This document shows positions 7,718 to 15,840 of a stretch of 64,000 nt of DNA, piece after piece (the stretch's first letter is position 1; each line of letters starts with the position of its first letter). The notes below the pieces were generated by a model. That model had not been told where the DNA came from and searched no databases. It worked only from the letters and a program-made list of their open reading frames with translations. Made by a program: the position numbers and the translations under genes. The stretch covers positions 8,814,501 to 8,878,500 of the forward strand of contig NZ_CP147913.1 of assembly GCF_037414475.1 (NCBI RefSeq), read 5' to 3'. The stretch comes from Myxococcus stipitatus. GTDB lineage: Bacteria > Myxococcota > Myxococcia > Myxococcales > Myxococcaceae.

Positions 7718-8512
7718 ATGAACCTGGATTTGAAGGACAAGGTTGCGCTGGTGACGGGTTCCACGACGGGCATCGGCCTGGCCATCGTCGAGGCCCTGGC
7801 GAGCGAGGGCGCGGAGGTCATCGTCAACGGCCGCTCGAAGGAGCGCGTGGACGCGGCCATCTCCACGGTGCGCCGCAAGCAGCCGGATGCGAAGCTGCGC
7901 GCCGCGGCCATCGACCTGGGCACGAGCGAGGGGGCGAGCGCGCTCATCCAGTCCATCCCCCGGGTGGATATCCTGGTGAACAACCTGGGCATCTTCGAGG
8001 CGAAGTCCTTCGAGGACATCCCCGACGCGGAGTGGATGCGCTTCTTCGACGTCAACGTGATGAGCGGCGTGCGGCTCAGCCGCCACTACCTCAAGGGGAT
8101 GCGCGAGAAGGACTGGGGGCGCATCGTCTTCATCTCCAGCGAGTCGGGCGTGCAGATTCCCGTGGAGATGGTCCACTACGGGGTGACGAAGACCGCGCAA
8201 ATCGCGCTGTCGCGAGGCATCGCGGAGGGGTTGGCGGGGACGAACATCACCTCGAACTGCGTGCTGCCGGGGCCCACGCGCACCGAAGGCGTGGAGGACT
8301 TCCTCAAGGGCTTGTCCAAGCAGCGGGGCGTGGACCAGGCCACGGTGGAGCGCGAGTTCTTCAAGAACGCCCGGCCGTCGTCGCTGCTTCAGCGCTTCGC
8401 CGAGGCGGGCGAAGTCGCCGCGCTGGTGGCCTTCGTGTGCAGCCCGAAGGCCTCCGGCATCAACGGCACGGCGCTGCGCGTGGACGGCGGCGTGGTGCGC
8501 GCCATTCCCTGA
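7718..8512 (+). CDS. Short-chain dehydrogenase/reductase (SDR)
   Basis: 264 residues, a normal classical SDR length. TGSTTGIG (13-20) is the NAD(P)-binding glycine motif, LVNNLG (86-91) follows, and the catalytic set is Ser140/141, Tyr154 and Lys158 (HYGVTK). The end (SGINGTALRVDGGVVRAIP) is the usual SDR C-terminal signature. It should be a cytoplasmic NAD(P)H-dependent oxidoreductase; the substrate cannot be told. AAGAGGGA lies 5 bases before the ATG. A strong hairpin terminator follows at 8561-8594, so it is probably transcribed alone. Confidence 0.9.
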   Translation: MNLDLKDKVALVTGSTTGIGLAIVEALASEGAEVIVNGRSKERVDAAISTVRRKQPDAKLRAAAIDLGTSEGASALIQSIPRVDILVNNLGIFEAKSFEDIPDAEWMRFFDVNVMSGVRLSRHYLKGMREKDWGRIVFISSESGVQIPVEMVHYGVTKTAQIALSRGIAEGLAGTNITSNCVLPGPTRTEGVEDFLKGLSKQRGVDQATVEREFFKNARPSSLLQRFAEAGEVAALVAFVCSPKASGINGTALRVDGGVVRAIP

Positions 8513-8560
8513 AATATTCGGCGCGCGGTGTGGGCCGCGTGGGTGATGTCTGTCAATGAA

Positions 8561-8594
8561 AAGGGCCTGGCGACCCGAAGGTCACCAGGCCCTT
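8561..8594. terminator. Hairpin terminator between SDR and small membrane gene
   Basis: AAGGGCCTGG (8561-8570) pairs with CCAGGCCCTT (8585-8594) around a GACC/GGTC inner stem. It lies between convergent genes, so it can stop transcription from both sides. Confidence 0.75.
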
Positions 8595-8617
8595 GTCGTG
8601 CGCCGCGCGCCGGAGGC

Positions 8618-8815
8618 TCAGGGCTGGTTCGCCATGCCCCGCGTCGTCTCCTCGGTCGTCTTCCCGCTCAAGAGCGAGCTGCTCGCGTAGAGGGCCAGGC
8701 CCATCAACCCCAACGCGGCGGCCTCGGTCTGAGCCGCGAGGGCGATGCCCAGCCAGGTCATCGCCCCGGTTCCCAATGCGAATGCCGCCACCACCGCCCC
8801 CGCTGCCTTCCTCAT
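8618..8815 (-). CDS. Small two-helix membrane protein
   Basis: 65 residues. Two hydrophobic segments (about residues 4-27 and 30-46) are joined by AQTEAA, with a polar tail ending GMANQP. ATG 8815 is preferred because AGGGAG lies 9 bases upstream. I do not recognise the family. It is followed by the 8561-8594 hairpin and lies divergently upstream of the exoA operon. It is probably a real but uncharacterised inner-membrane protein. Confidence 0.55.
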   Translation of the reverse strand: MRKAAGAVVAAFALGTGAMTWLGIALAAQTEAAALGLMGLALYASSSLLSGKTTEETTRGMANQP

Positions 8816-9199
8816 CCGCAGGCTCCCTGTTTGCCGGACCCGAGGCCCGTTGTGGAACTCCACTCCGCACCTTCAAATGACTTCAATCCGCGTGCCGCGC
8901 ACACAGGGTGTGGAATGGGAATCCAGTTGCCCCGTCTTGGGTAAATGTCTTCCATCAACAGGGGCAACGCGGTGGCACGGCCCTGTCTTCCCCTCCGTGG
9001 AGCCCCCGTGGGGTGCCAGTAATTCTTCCCGGCGCGCTGGACGTTACAACCTGAGGCATTTCGTAACCCACGGCGATCCATGGGTTTTCCCTCCCAGGGG
9101 TGCATGGCACATCCGCTGCTATGGCAAGCGCGCCGATAGCGTGGGCCTCGCGGACACCCGGGGCCTGAAGAGACATCCGCAGCGATGAGGGAGGGGACG
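8816..9199. other. 384-base intergenic region upstream of exoA
   Basis: No convincing gene on either strand. It holds the -24/-12-like element at 9105-9120 and a short inverted repeat GTTAC...GTAAC (9043-9066) about 40-60 bases upstream of it. That leaves room for the far-upstream activator sites a sigma-54 promoter needs. It also separates the divergent small membrane gene from the exo operon. Confidence 0.6.
9105..9120 (+). promoter_or_regulatory. Candidate sigma-54 promoter of exoA-I
   Basis: TGGCAC-N6-TGCT gives the GG and GC pairs at exactly the 10-base spacing of -24/-12 promoters. Transcription would begin near 9131, leaving a leader of about 70 bases to the exoA start at 9200. In M. 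xanthus the exo operon is developmentally induced and, as I recall, linked to the NtrC-type activator Nla6, which fits a sigma-54 promoter. A matching element precedes exoL. Confidence 0.6.
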
Positions 9200-9769
9200 A
9201 TGGGCAAGACGAACGCGGGGGGCTGGATGTTGTTGGGAGCAATGCTCCTGGGCGGGTGCGCGCACCAGCCGGTCAAGGTGGACAACTCGGACCAGCCCTA
9301 TCGAATTGGCCGTGAGGATGTGTTGGACATCGCGGTGTGGAGGGACGCGGAGCTGTCCCGCACGCTGCCGGTCCGTCCGGATGGTTACATCTCCATGCCC
9401 ATGGTGGGCGAGATTCAAGCGGCGGGGAAGACGCCGACGGAGCTGGCCGAGGCGCTCAAGACGAGCTTCCAGCCCTTCGTGCAGGAGCCGCGCGTGACTG
9501 TCATTGTCCGCGAGGTCAACAGCAGCCGCGTGTTCGTCACCGGAGAAGTGACACACCCGGGGGCCTATCCCTTGCGCGGGCGTGTGTCGTTGATTCAAGC
9601 CATCGCGCTGGCCGGCGGGTTCACGGACTTCGCCAACTCCGATGGCATCGTGGTCATCCGCAGCGATGGCAACGGCGGGCAGATTCCCGTGCGCTACAGC
9701 GACCTGATTTCTCCCGACGGAGGCCAGGACGTCCTCTTGCGGCCGGGTGACACCATCGTCGTGCCGTGA
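9200..9769 (+). CDS. exoA: ExoA/FdgA: Wza-type outer-membrane polysaccharide export lipoprotein
   Basis: 189 residues. A lipoprotein signal (GGWMLLGAMLLGGC) puts the lipidated Cys near residue 20. A poly-export domain follows (YRIGREDVLDIAVWRDAELS, VRPDGYISMPMVGEIQAAG), then one SLBB segment (VFVTGEVTHPGAYPL) and the end LLRPGDTIVVP. Wza-type proteins form the outer-membrane exit channel. In M. xanthus this protein (FdgA/WzaS) exports spore-coat polysaccharide. The ATG at 9200 is preferred because GAGGGAGGGG immediately precedes it; an ATG at 9185 lacks a site. It is short for the family, having one SLBB where E. coli Wza has more. It is the first gene of the nine-gene operon. Confidence 0.93.
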   Translation: MGKTNAGGWMLLGAMLLGGCAHQPVKVDNSDQPYRIGREDVLDIAVWRDAELSRTLPVRPDGYISMPMVGEIQAAGKTPTELAEALKTSFQPFVQEPRVTVIVREVNSSRVFVTGEVTHPGAYPLRGRVSLIQAIALAGGFTDFANSDGIVVIRSDGNGGQIPVRYSDLISPDGGQDVLLRPGDTIVVP

Positions 9770-9827
9770 GGGGCGGGCTGGGTGAAGCGAGGAATGGGGC
9801 GAGGGGCGTAGGCGAGGGAGGTCGACG

Positions 9828-10979
9828 GTGAAGGGCGACTGGAAGAAGTGGTTGCTGACGGGCCTGGTGCTCACCGCGCCGGCCGTTCCCGCGGCGACCG
9901 TGTGGGAGCCTCGGCTGCGCATCGCCGCGGAGGAGCGCTACGACGATGACCTGCGCCTGGGCGCGGGCGCGACGGGCGGCCAGTTCATGTCGAAGCTGTC
10001 TCCGCGCGTGGGGCTCGCGGGCAAGGACGAGCGGCTGACACTCGACGGGTTCTACGCCGCGGATGTGCTGATGCGGCACGGCTCTGGCCGCGTGTCGATG
10101 GACCACCGCGGGGGCGTGGCGCTTCAGTACCTGCTGTCCCGCAGGCTCCGGGTGGATGGCTTCGCCCGCGCCTTCCGCGTGACGGACCCGACCTCGCTGC
10201 CTCGAGACGGCCTGGCGCGCTCCACCGAGCCCACGTTCTTCACGCAGGCCCGGGTGGGCCTCACCGCCCGGGCGTCGGAGCGGGTGGACGTGCGCATGGG
10301 CTACGCGTTGGAGGTGGTGCGCATCCTGGAGGATGGGCAGCACGCCGGCTCCGCGCACACGCCGACCTTGGAGATGCTGTATCGCACCACGCGCCGGCTC
10401 ACCCTGGGCCTGGAGTACCGCTACCAGGGGTTCCTCTACGAGAGCGTGCTGTCGCAGGCGCATGGCCTGACGGGCTCGCTGAGGTACCGGCTCACGCGGC
10501 CCACCACGCTCATCGTGCGCGCGGGGCCCGTGCGCTACGTGGCGCCGTATGGCCAGGAGAGTGGCTGGGTGCCGCGCGTGAATGTGGAGCTGGCGCGCGA
10601 AGGGGAGCTGTTCGACCTGGGCTTCGCCCTGGGCCATGACCTGGTGGGAGCCAGCGGCTTCGCCAACGCGCTGTGGGCGGACTACGCGACGCTGACGTTG
10701 GCGCGCAGGTTCAACCATCGCTTCTCGGCGTTCGGCGCGGCCAGCTTCTTCCGCAACGGGCGCGCGCCGGCGCGGGCATGGACGACGTTCGACAATTCCA
10801 ACCGCGTGTCCCAGGGGTACGCGGTGGGAGCCGGCGTGGAGTACGTCCTCAATCGCCAGGTGGCGATGCAGGGCGGAGTGGACCGGATTGCCCAGGTGGG
10901 CGTGGCGGAAGCAGCGGCGGCGGCGGGAGACCTGTCTCGCAACGTCTTCGCCGTCCGCCTCATCGTGACGGCGTGGTGA
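9828..10979 (+). CDS. exoB: ExoB: outer-membrane beta-barrel protein of the spore-coat locus
   Basis: 383 residues from GTG 9828, with GAGGGAGG 6 bases upstream. A signal peptide (WKKWLLTGLVLTAPAVPAA) is followed by alternating aromatic/polar strands such as LTLGLEYRYQGFLYES and LRRLRVDGFARAF-type segments. It ends with a hydrophobic residue in a terminal strand (VFAVRLIVTAW), typical of outer-membrane barrels. M. xanthus exoB lies at the same position and is needed for spore-coat production. Its exact role is unknown; assisting export through the small ExoA is a reasonable inference. Confidence 0.85.
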   Translation: MKGDWKKWLLTGLVLTAPAVPAATVWEPRLRIAAEERYDDDLRLGAGATGGQFMSKLSPRVGLAGKDERLTLDGFYAADVLMRHGSGRVSMDHRGGVALQYLLSRRLRVDGFARAFRVTDPTSLPRDGLARSTEPTFFTQARVGLTARASERVDVRMGYALEVVRILEDGQHAGSAHTPTLEMLYRTTRRLTLGLEYRYQGFLYESVLSQAHGLTGSLRYRLTRPTTLIVRAGPVRYVAPYGQESGWVPRVNVELAREGELFDLGFALGHDLVGASGFANALWADYATLTLARRFNHRFSAFGAASFFRNGRAPARAWTTFDNSNRVSQGYAVGAGVEYVLNRQVAMQGGVDRIAQVGVAEAAAAAGDLSRNVFAVRLIVTAW

Positions 10980-11012
10980 CAACACGTGAGTGGGTTGGAG
11001 GAGGAGCGGAAC

Positions 11013-12422
11013 ATGGAGCGTGGGATGACGGCGGACGAACTGCTGGCCTCTCTCTGGCGACGCAAGGCGCTGGTGGGGGCTATCGCGGTGGCGGTCTTCG
11101 CGGTGGGCACGGCCATCGTGATGACCCGGCCGAGCATGTACGAAGCGTCTGTGGTGGTCCGCGTGGAGCCGCAGCGGCCGGGGGAGGAGATGGTGCAGCG
11201 CACCGTGAGCGAGCTCATCGAGCAGCGGTTGCTCACCGTTCGCCAGGAACTCCTGGCACGGCCCGTGCTCCAGAAGGCCATCGAGGAGATGGGGCTCTAC
11301 CCAGACACGGTGTCTGAGAAAGGCATGGAGGCGGCCGTCGCGCAGATGCGCAAGGATTTGACGGTGCGCGTGGAAGGCGAGACGGCCTTCGAATTGACGT
11401 ATGCCCATCCGGACCCGCAGGTGGCCGAGCGGGTGGCCAACCGGCTCCCGGCCCTCTTCTCCGAGGAGACGCTGAAGCTGCGCCAGGCCCAGGCCGCGCG
11501 CGCCACGGACCTCTTCAACGGCGAGATGGCGCAGATGGGCAAGGCGGTCTCCACGTGGGAGCGGAAGATTTCCCAGTTCAAGGTGGACCATCTGGGAGAG
11601 CTGCCGGAGCAGATGGAGATGAACATGCGCGGGCTGGAGCGCGTGTCGCATGAATTGCAGACGAAGTCGGAGGAGCTGCGGGTGGCGGAGGCGCGGCGCT
11701 CGGACCTGGCGCGGGCCCGCAACGCGGTGGACAGCGAGGCGGGGCGGCTGGAGGCGGCGGAGAACGGGCTGTCGCGGGCGCTCGTCAACGCACGCACCAC
11801 GTGGACGGAGGACCACCCGGAAGTCAAGCGCATGGAGTCGGAGCTGGGCGCCATGACAGCGCAGCGCAAGGAGGCGGAGGGGCGGCTGTGGGCGGAGCGC
11901 GCCGAGCGCTCCCGCGTGGGTTCACTCATCGGCGCCATCCAGAAGGACATCGTGGCGCTGCAGCAGAAGGCGGAGGCGTACCAGTCCCGGCTGAACAACA
12001 CGCCGCGATGGGCGCATGAGCTGGCGGTGATGAACCGCGACTACGAGGTGGCCCGGACGAAGTACCAGAGCGTGGTGAGCCGCAAGGTGGAGGCGGAGAT
12101 TGCGCAGGAGCTGGAGGCGAAGACGTCCAAGAGCCTCTTCAACGTCATCTCTCCGGCGGGTGTCCCGGCGACCCCCGCGCGGCCGGACCGGCTGACGGGG
12201 ATGTTGATTGTGCTCCTGGTGTCGCTGGGCCTGGGCATCCTCACGGGGGCGGTGCTGGAGATGCGCGATGACAGCCTGCGCGATGGCACGGAGGTGCACC
12301 AGCGCCTGACGCTGCCGGTGTTGGCGGTGGTGCCGGACATGCAGGGCAAGACGGAGCGGCGGGTGCTCATGCCGTCCCAGGGGGGGCGCAACAACGTGTC
12401 GTCCCCCTCCTCATTGAACTGA
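11013..12422 (+). CDS. exoC: ExoC: Wzz/GumC-type polysaccharide chain-length regulator
   Basis: 469 residues from ATG 11013, chosen for GGAGGAGGAG at 10998-11007; a GTG at 10986 is the alternative. An N-terminal membrane helix (ALVGAIAVAVFAVGTAIVM) is followed by a Wzz domain. A long periplasmic coiled coil (residues ~150-350, rich in Glu, Arg and Ala) carries a GNVR-like tyrosine-poor end. A second membrane helix (LTGMLIVLLVSLGLGILTG) lies near residue 400. No kinase domain is attached; the cytoplasmic kinase is the next gene, as in Gram-positive-style split co-polymerases. It should set chain length and, with ExoD, drive export of the spore-coat polymer. Confidence 0.92.
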   Translation: MERGMTADELLASLWRRKALVGAIAVAVFAVGTAIVMTRPSMYEASVVVRVEPQRPGEEMVQRTVSELIEQRLLTVRQELLARPVLQKAIEEMGLYPDTVSEKGMEAAVAQMRKDLTVRVEGETAFELTYAHPDPQVAERVANRLPALFSEETLKLRQAQAARATDLFNGEMAQMGKAVSTWERKISQFKVDHLGELPEQMEMNMRGLERVSHELQTKSEELRVAEARRSDLARARNAVDSEAGRLEAAENGLSRALVNARTTWTEDHPEVKRMESELGAMTAQRKEAEGRLWAERAERSRVGSLIGAIQKDIVALQQKAEAYQSRLNNTPRWAHELAVMNRDYEVARTKYQSVVSRKVEAEIAQELEAKTSKSLFNVISPAGVPATPARPDRLTGMLIVLLVSLGLGILTGAVLEMRDDSLRDGTEVHQRLTLPVLAVVPDMQGKTERRVLMPSQGGRNNVSSPSSLN

Positions 12423-12443
12423 CACCCACGGAAAGGACGGAAG

Positions 12444-13190
12444 GTGGACATGGACCAGACGATGGAGCGGGCGGGCAACTTCCTCCCCAGGGTGGATGAG
12501 AGCTCGGCGAATCCCAATGCGGTGGACCGGCGGGTGGTGACGCTGACCGCCCCAGCCTCGGCGGCGGCGGAGCAGTACCGCAGCCTGTATTACCGGCTGG
12601 AGCGGATGCGGGAGCTGCGGCCCATGAAGGTGGTGGCGCTGACCTCGGCGATGCCCGGCGAGGGCAAGACGGTGACGAGCGTCAACCTGGCGATGGCGGC
12701 GGCCCGGGCGAACCCGGACCGGCGCATCCTCCTGGTGGACGCGGACCTGCGGCGCGGCGGCGTGGCGGCGACGCTGGGCGTGCGCAACAAGACGGGCCTG
12801 GCGGAGCTGCTGTCAGGCGAGGTGGAGGTGCGGGACGTGGTGCGCCGCTTCAATGCCACCCGCCTGGCCTTGATTCCCGCGGGCGCCCCGCCGGAGGAGC
12901 CGTCGCAGGTGCTGGCGAGCCCTCGGATGAAGCAGTTCCTCAAGGCGGTGCGCGAGGGCTTCGACGAGGTGTACGTGGACCTGCCTCCGACGCTGCCGTT
13001 CGCGGACGCGGCCATCCTGGGCCACCAGGTGGACGGGCTGCTGATGGTCATCCGCGCCAACGTCACGCCGGGCAAGACGGTGCACCAGGCGGTGGAGCAG
13101 CTGGCGGGGGCGCCCATCCTGGGGTGCGTGCTGAACGGGGCGGAGGTGCGTGCGACGCCGTACCTGAAGAACTACGAGAAGCAGCGGTAG
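12444..13190 (+). CDS. exoD: ExoD/BtkA: bacterial tyrosine kinase (BY-kinase)
   Basis: 248 residues. SAMPGEGKTVTS is Walker A (Lys75), RILLVDADLRRG is the Walker A' Asp motif, and EVYVDLPPT is the Walker B-like motif. The C-terminus has only a small tyrosine cluster (PYLKNYEKQR), much shorter than in E. coli Wzc. The protein is soluble and must be activated by its membrane partner, here the neighbouring ExoC. In M. xanthus this kinase (BtkA) phosphorylates on tyrosine and is needed for mature spores. The start may be GTG 12444 or ATG 12450; AAGGACGGAAG precedes both. It is 21 bases downstream of exoC. Confidence 0.92.
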   Translation: MDMDQTMERAGNFLPRVDESSANPNAVDRRVVTLTAPASAAAEQYRSLYYRLERMRELRPMKVVALTSAMPGEGKTVTSVNLAMAAARANPDRRILLVDADLRRGGVAATLGVRNKTGLAELLSGEVEVRDVVRRFNATRLALIPAGAPPEEPSQVLASPRMKQFLKAVREGFDEVYVDLPPTLPFADAAILGHQVDGLLMVIRANVTPGKTVHQAVEQLAGAPILGCVLNGAEVRATPYLKNYEKQR

Positions 13191-13265
13191 TGGGGGCTCG
13201 CGCCCCGGCCTGGGTGGGGCGGGGCGCGGGTGTGACGTGGGTGGGTGGGTCGGTCGGAGGGGCAC

Positions 13266-14633
13266 GTGCTCCGGGTTTTTCACCACTATTTTTCTGCCAA
13301 GAAGCTGACGTTCTTTCTCGCCGAGAGCTCTGCGATTGCACTGGCGTGTGTGATGGGGGCGGCGGCCTGCGCGGCGCTCTTCTCACCCGCGGGCACGCGG
13401 CCCTCGCTCTGGACGATGTGGCCCACGCTGTTGGGATTGGGGGCCGCGTTCGTCGTCGCCTTCCAGTTCACGCTGTACCTGCTCGACCTCTATGACTTGC
13501 GCGTGGCCGCGGAGGACCGCGCGCGGGGCTACCGATTCCTGAAGGCCGCGGGAGTCGTGGCCATGGTGTCGGGCGGGGTGATGCTGGTGATGCCGCTGTT
13601 GTTTCCGGTGGCGCTGCCCCCAGGGGCGCTGCTGGGCGGCGCCATGGGCGCGCTGGCCGGCACGCTGGTCGTCCGCGTCTCGATTCGCGCGCTGGTGGGC
13701 GAGCCCGACGCCGTGCTTGTCATCGGCGATGGACTCAAGGCCCGCGCCGTGGCCACCGCCATCGAAGCGGGCGGTGAAGGCAGCTACCGCGTCGTCGCCA
13801 TGGTGAACCCTCGCACGACGGAAGAGCCGCTGGACCGGCTGGCTGCTCGTCTTGACGCGGCATATGTCGTGCAGGCCGCTGATGACATGCGTGGGGCGAA
13901 CTGGGTGGATTCGCTGTTGAGCTGCCGTCTTCAGGGACGTCGTGTGTATGACGCGACGGGCTTCTGCGAGCGGGTGCTGCGGCGCATCCCCGTGCAGTTC
14001 CTCCGCGCGAGCGACTTCGCGTTCGCGGACGAGTTGACGGTGTCTTCGCTGCGGCGCGCATTCAAGCGGGCCTTCGACCTGGCGGTGGCGGCGCTGCTCC
14101 TGGGCGTGTCGGGGCCTTTCCTGTTGCTGGTGGCCGCGGCCATCAAGCTGGACTCGAGGGGGCCTGTCTTCTACCGGCAGGAGCGCACGGGGCTGGGCGG
14201 GGCGACGTACTACTTGTGGAAGTTCCGCAGCATGCGGACGGACGCGGAGAAGGACGGCGCGGTGTGGGCGCGGGCGAATGATGACCGTGTCACGCGGGTG
14301 GGCCGCTTCATCCGTCGCACGCGAATCGACGAGATTCCCCAGGTGTTCAACGTGTTGATGGGGGAGATGAGCTTCGTGGGGCCGCGGCCCGAGCGCCCCG
14401 TCTTCGTGGCGCAGCTCAAGGACCAGATTCCCTTCTATGGCCTGCGTGAGGCGGTGAAGCCGGGCCTGACGGGCTGGGCGCAGATTCGCTACCCCTACGG
14501 GGCTTCGGTGGAGGACGCGCGCAACAAGCTGGAGTTTGATTTGTACTACGTGAAGAACGGTTCGCTGTTCCTCGATGTGGGAATCATCTTCCACACGGTG
14601 AGGCACGTGTTGCTCGGACGTGGGGCTCGGTAG
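13266..14633 (+). CDS. exoE: ExoE: polyprenyl-phosphate hexose-1-phosphate transferase
   Basis: 455 residues from GTG 13266 (GGAGG 5 bases upstream). Several membrane helices in the first ~150 residues and a CoA-binding-like middle region lead to the catalytic WbaP-type C-terminal domain. That domain contains KRAFDLAVAALLL, DSRGPVFYRQERTGLGG, KFRSMRTDAE, RRTRIDEIPQVFNVL, FVGPRPERP and KPGLTGWAQ. It primes synthesis by moving a sugar-1-phosphate onto undecaprenyl phosphate at the inner membrane. M. xanthus ExoE is the proposed priming enzyme of the spore-coat pathway. The 75-base gap after exoD has no terminator, so the operon probably continues. Confidence 0.93.
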   Translation: MLRVFHHYFSAKKLTFFLAESSAIALACVMGAAACAALFSPAGTRPSLWTMWPTLLGLGAAFVVAFQFTLYLLDLYDLRVAAEDRARGYRFLKAAGVVAMVSGGVMLVMPLLFPVALPPGALLGGAMGALAGTLVVRVSIRALVGEPDAVLVIGDGLKARAVATAIEAGGEGSYRVVAMVNPRTTEEPLDRLAARLDAAYVVQAADDMRGANWVDSLLSCRLQGRRVYDATGFCERVLRRIPVQFLRASDFAFADELTVSSLRRAFKRAFDLAVAALLLGVSGPFLLLVAAAIKLDSRGPVFYRQERTGLGGATYYLWKFRSMRTDAEKDGAVWARANDDRVTRVGRFIRRTRIDEIPQVFNVLMGEMSFVGPRPERPVFVAQLKDQIPFYGLREAVKPGLTGWAQIRYPYGASVEDARNKLEFDLYYVKNGSLFLDVGIIFHTVRHVLLGRGAR

Positions 14634-14725
14634 GGACACCTCCTCGGGCTTCCCGGTGACGGGGGGCCGGGTGGAGGCCCGCCAAGGGGTTGGCGGGTGG
14701 GGCGTCGAGGATGGGGGAGGGGAAC

Positions 14726-15805
14726 ATGGTGGGGATGGACTTGGATTCGCCGCTCCCGGAGTCGTGGGAGGAAGCGCGAGCCCGCCGGGAGCGGGAAGCG
14801 GACCGCAACGAGCTGCTTCAGTCTCAAGTGGCGCGGCCCACGCGGATTGTCGCCATTGGCGGCGGGACGGGGCTGCCCATGGTCTTGCGAGGCCTGGCGC
14901 GCCGCGCGGCCCCGAAGCCCGGGGACCCTGGCGTGGAGATCACCGCGGTGGTGGCGATGAGTGACGACGGGGGGAGCTCCGGCCGCTTGCGGCGGCAGCA
15001 TGGGGCGCTGCCTCCCGGAGACATCCGCAACTGTCTGGTGGCGCTCGCGGGGGGGCGCAACGCGCTGAAGGAAGTCTTTCAATTCCGCTTTGGTGGGGCG
15101 CGGGGGCTGGCGGGGCACGCGGTGGGCAACCTGCTCATCGCCGCGCTCGCGGAGCTCAAGGGGGACTTCCTGGAGGCGGTGCGCATGTCCGGGGAGCTGT
15201 TGGGCGCGCGGGGCCGGGTGTTGCCGTGCACGCTGGCGTCCGTGCAGTTGGTGGCGCAGATGCATGACGACACGGAGGTCATCGGTGAGCGCAACATCTG
15301 CCGGGCGCAGGGGCGGGTGCGGCGTGTGTCGTTGAGTCCTCGCTCTCCGCCTCCGGTGGAGGGGTTGCTGGAAGCGTTGTACACGGCGGACCTGGTGACC
15401 ATTGGACCTGGGTCGCTGTACTCCAGTCTGCTGCCCAACCTGCTGGTGGATGGGGTGGCCCAGGCGCTGAGGGAGTCCCGGGCCTTGAAGGTCATGGTGG
15501 CGAACTTGATGTCCCAGCCGGGCGAGACGGATGGGATGTCATGTCTGGACCACGTGCAAGCTGTCCGGAACCATGTGGGGCCGGTGCTGGACGCGGTGCT
15601 GGTGAACGGCACGGAGCCGTCGGCTGACGCCACGCGGCGTTATGGCAGACGTGGCTCGTTCGCGGTGAGCGTGGACACTCGCGAACTCATCGCGGCGGGA
15701 GTGGTGCCCGTGCGGGCGGATTTGCTCAAGAGCGGGTCCAGGATTCGACATGACAGCCGCAAGGTCGCCGCCTGTCTTCTGAAGATGGCTCGCAGCGGCT
15801 TGTAG
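14726..15805 (+). CDS. exoF: ExoF: YvcK/CofD-like gluconeogenesis-factor family protein
   Basis: 359 residues from ATG 14726; GGGGGAGGGG just upstream favours it over ATGs at 14711 and 14735. After a charged leader come IVAIGGGTGLPMVLRGL, VVAMSDDGGSSGRLR and GALPPGDIRNCLVAL, then TIGPGSLYSSLLPNLLV. These are hallmarks of the YvcK family, which binds UDP-sugars. YvcK proteins influence cell-wall precursor supply in Firmicutes and mycobacteria. Its place inside the exo operon suggests it tunes UDP-sugar flow into spore-coat synthesis; that role is inferred. Confidence 0.9.
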   Translation: MVGMDLDSPLPESWEEARARREREADRNELLQSQVARPTRIVAIGGGTGLPMVLRGLARRAAPKPGDPGVEITAVVAMSDDGGSSGRLRRQHGALPPGDIRNCLVALAGGRNALKEVFQFRFGGARGLAGHAVGNLLIAALAELKGDFLEAVRMSGELLGARGRVLPCTLASVQLVAQMHDDTEVIGERNICRAQGRVRRVSLSPRSPPPVEGLLEALYTADLVTIGPGSLYSSLLPNLLVDGVAQALRESRALKVMVANLMSQPGETDGMSCLDHVQAVRNHVGPVLDAVLVNGTEPSADATRRYGRRGSFAVSVDTRELIAAGVVPVRADLLKSGSRIRHDSRKVAACLLKMARSGL

Positions 15806-15840
15806 CCACACCCTTCCATCACCACCTTGGGCGCCCAGAC

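Noticed and set aside
8973..8988. Second TGGCAC motif upstream of exoA as a sigma-54 promoter
   Set aside because: The -24-like TGGCAC is present, but the base pair at the -12 position is TC rather than GC, so it lacks the essential element. The match at 9105-9120 has both.
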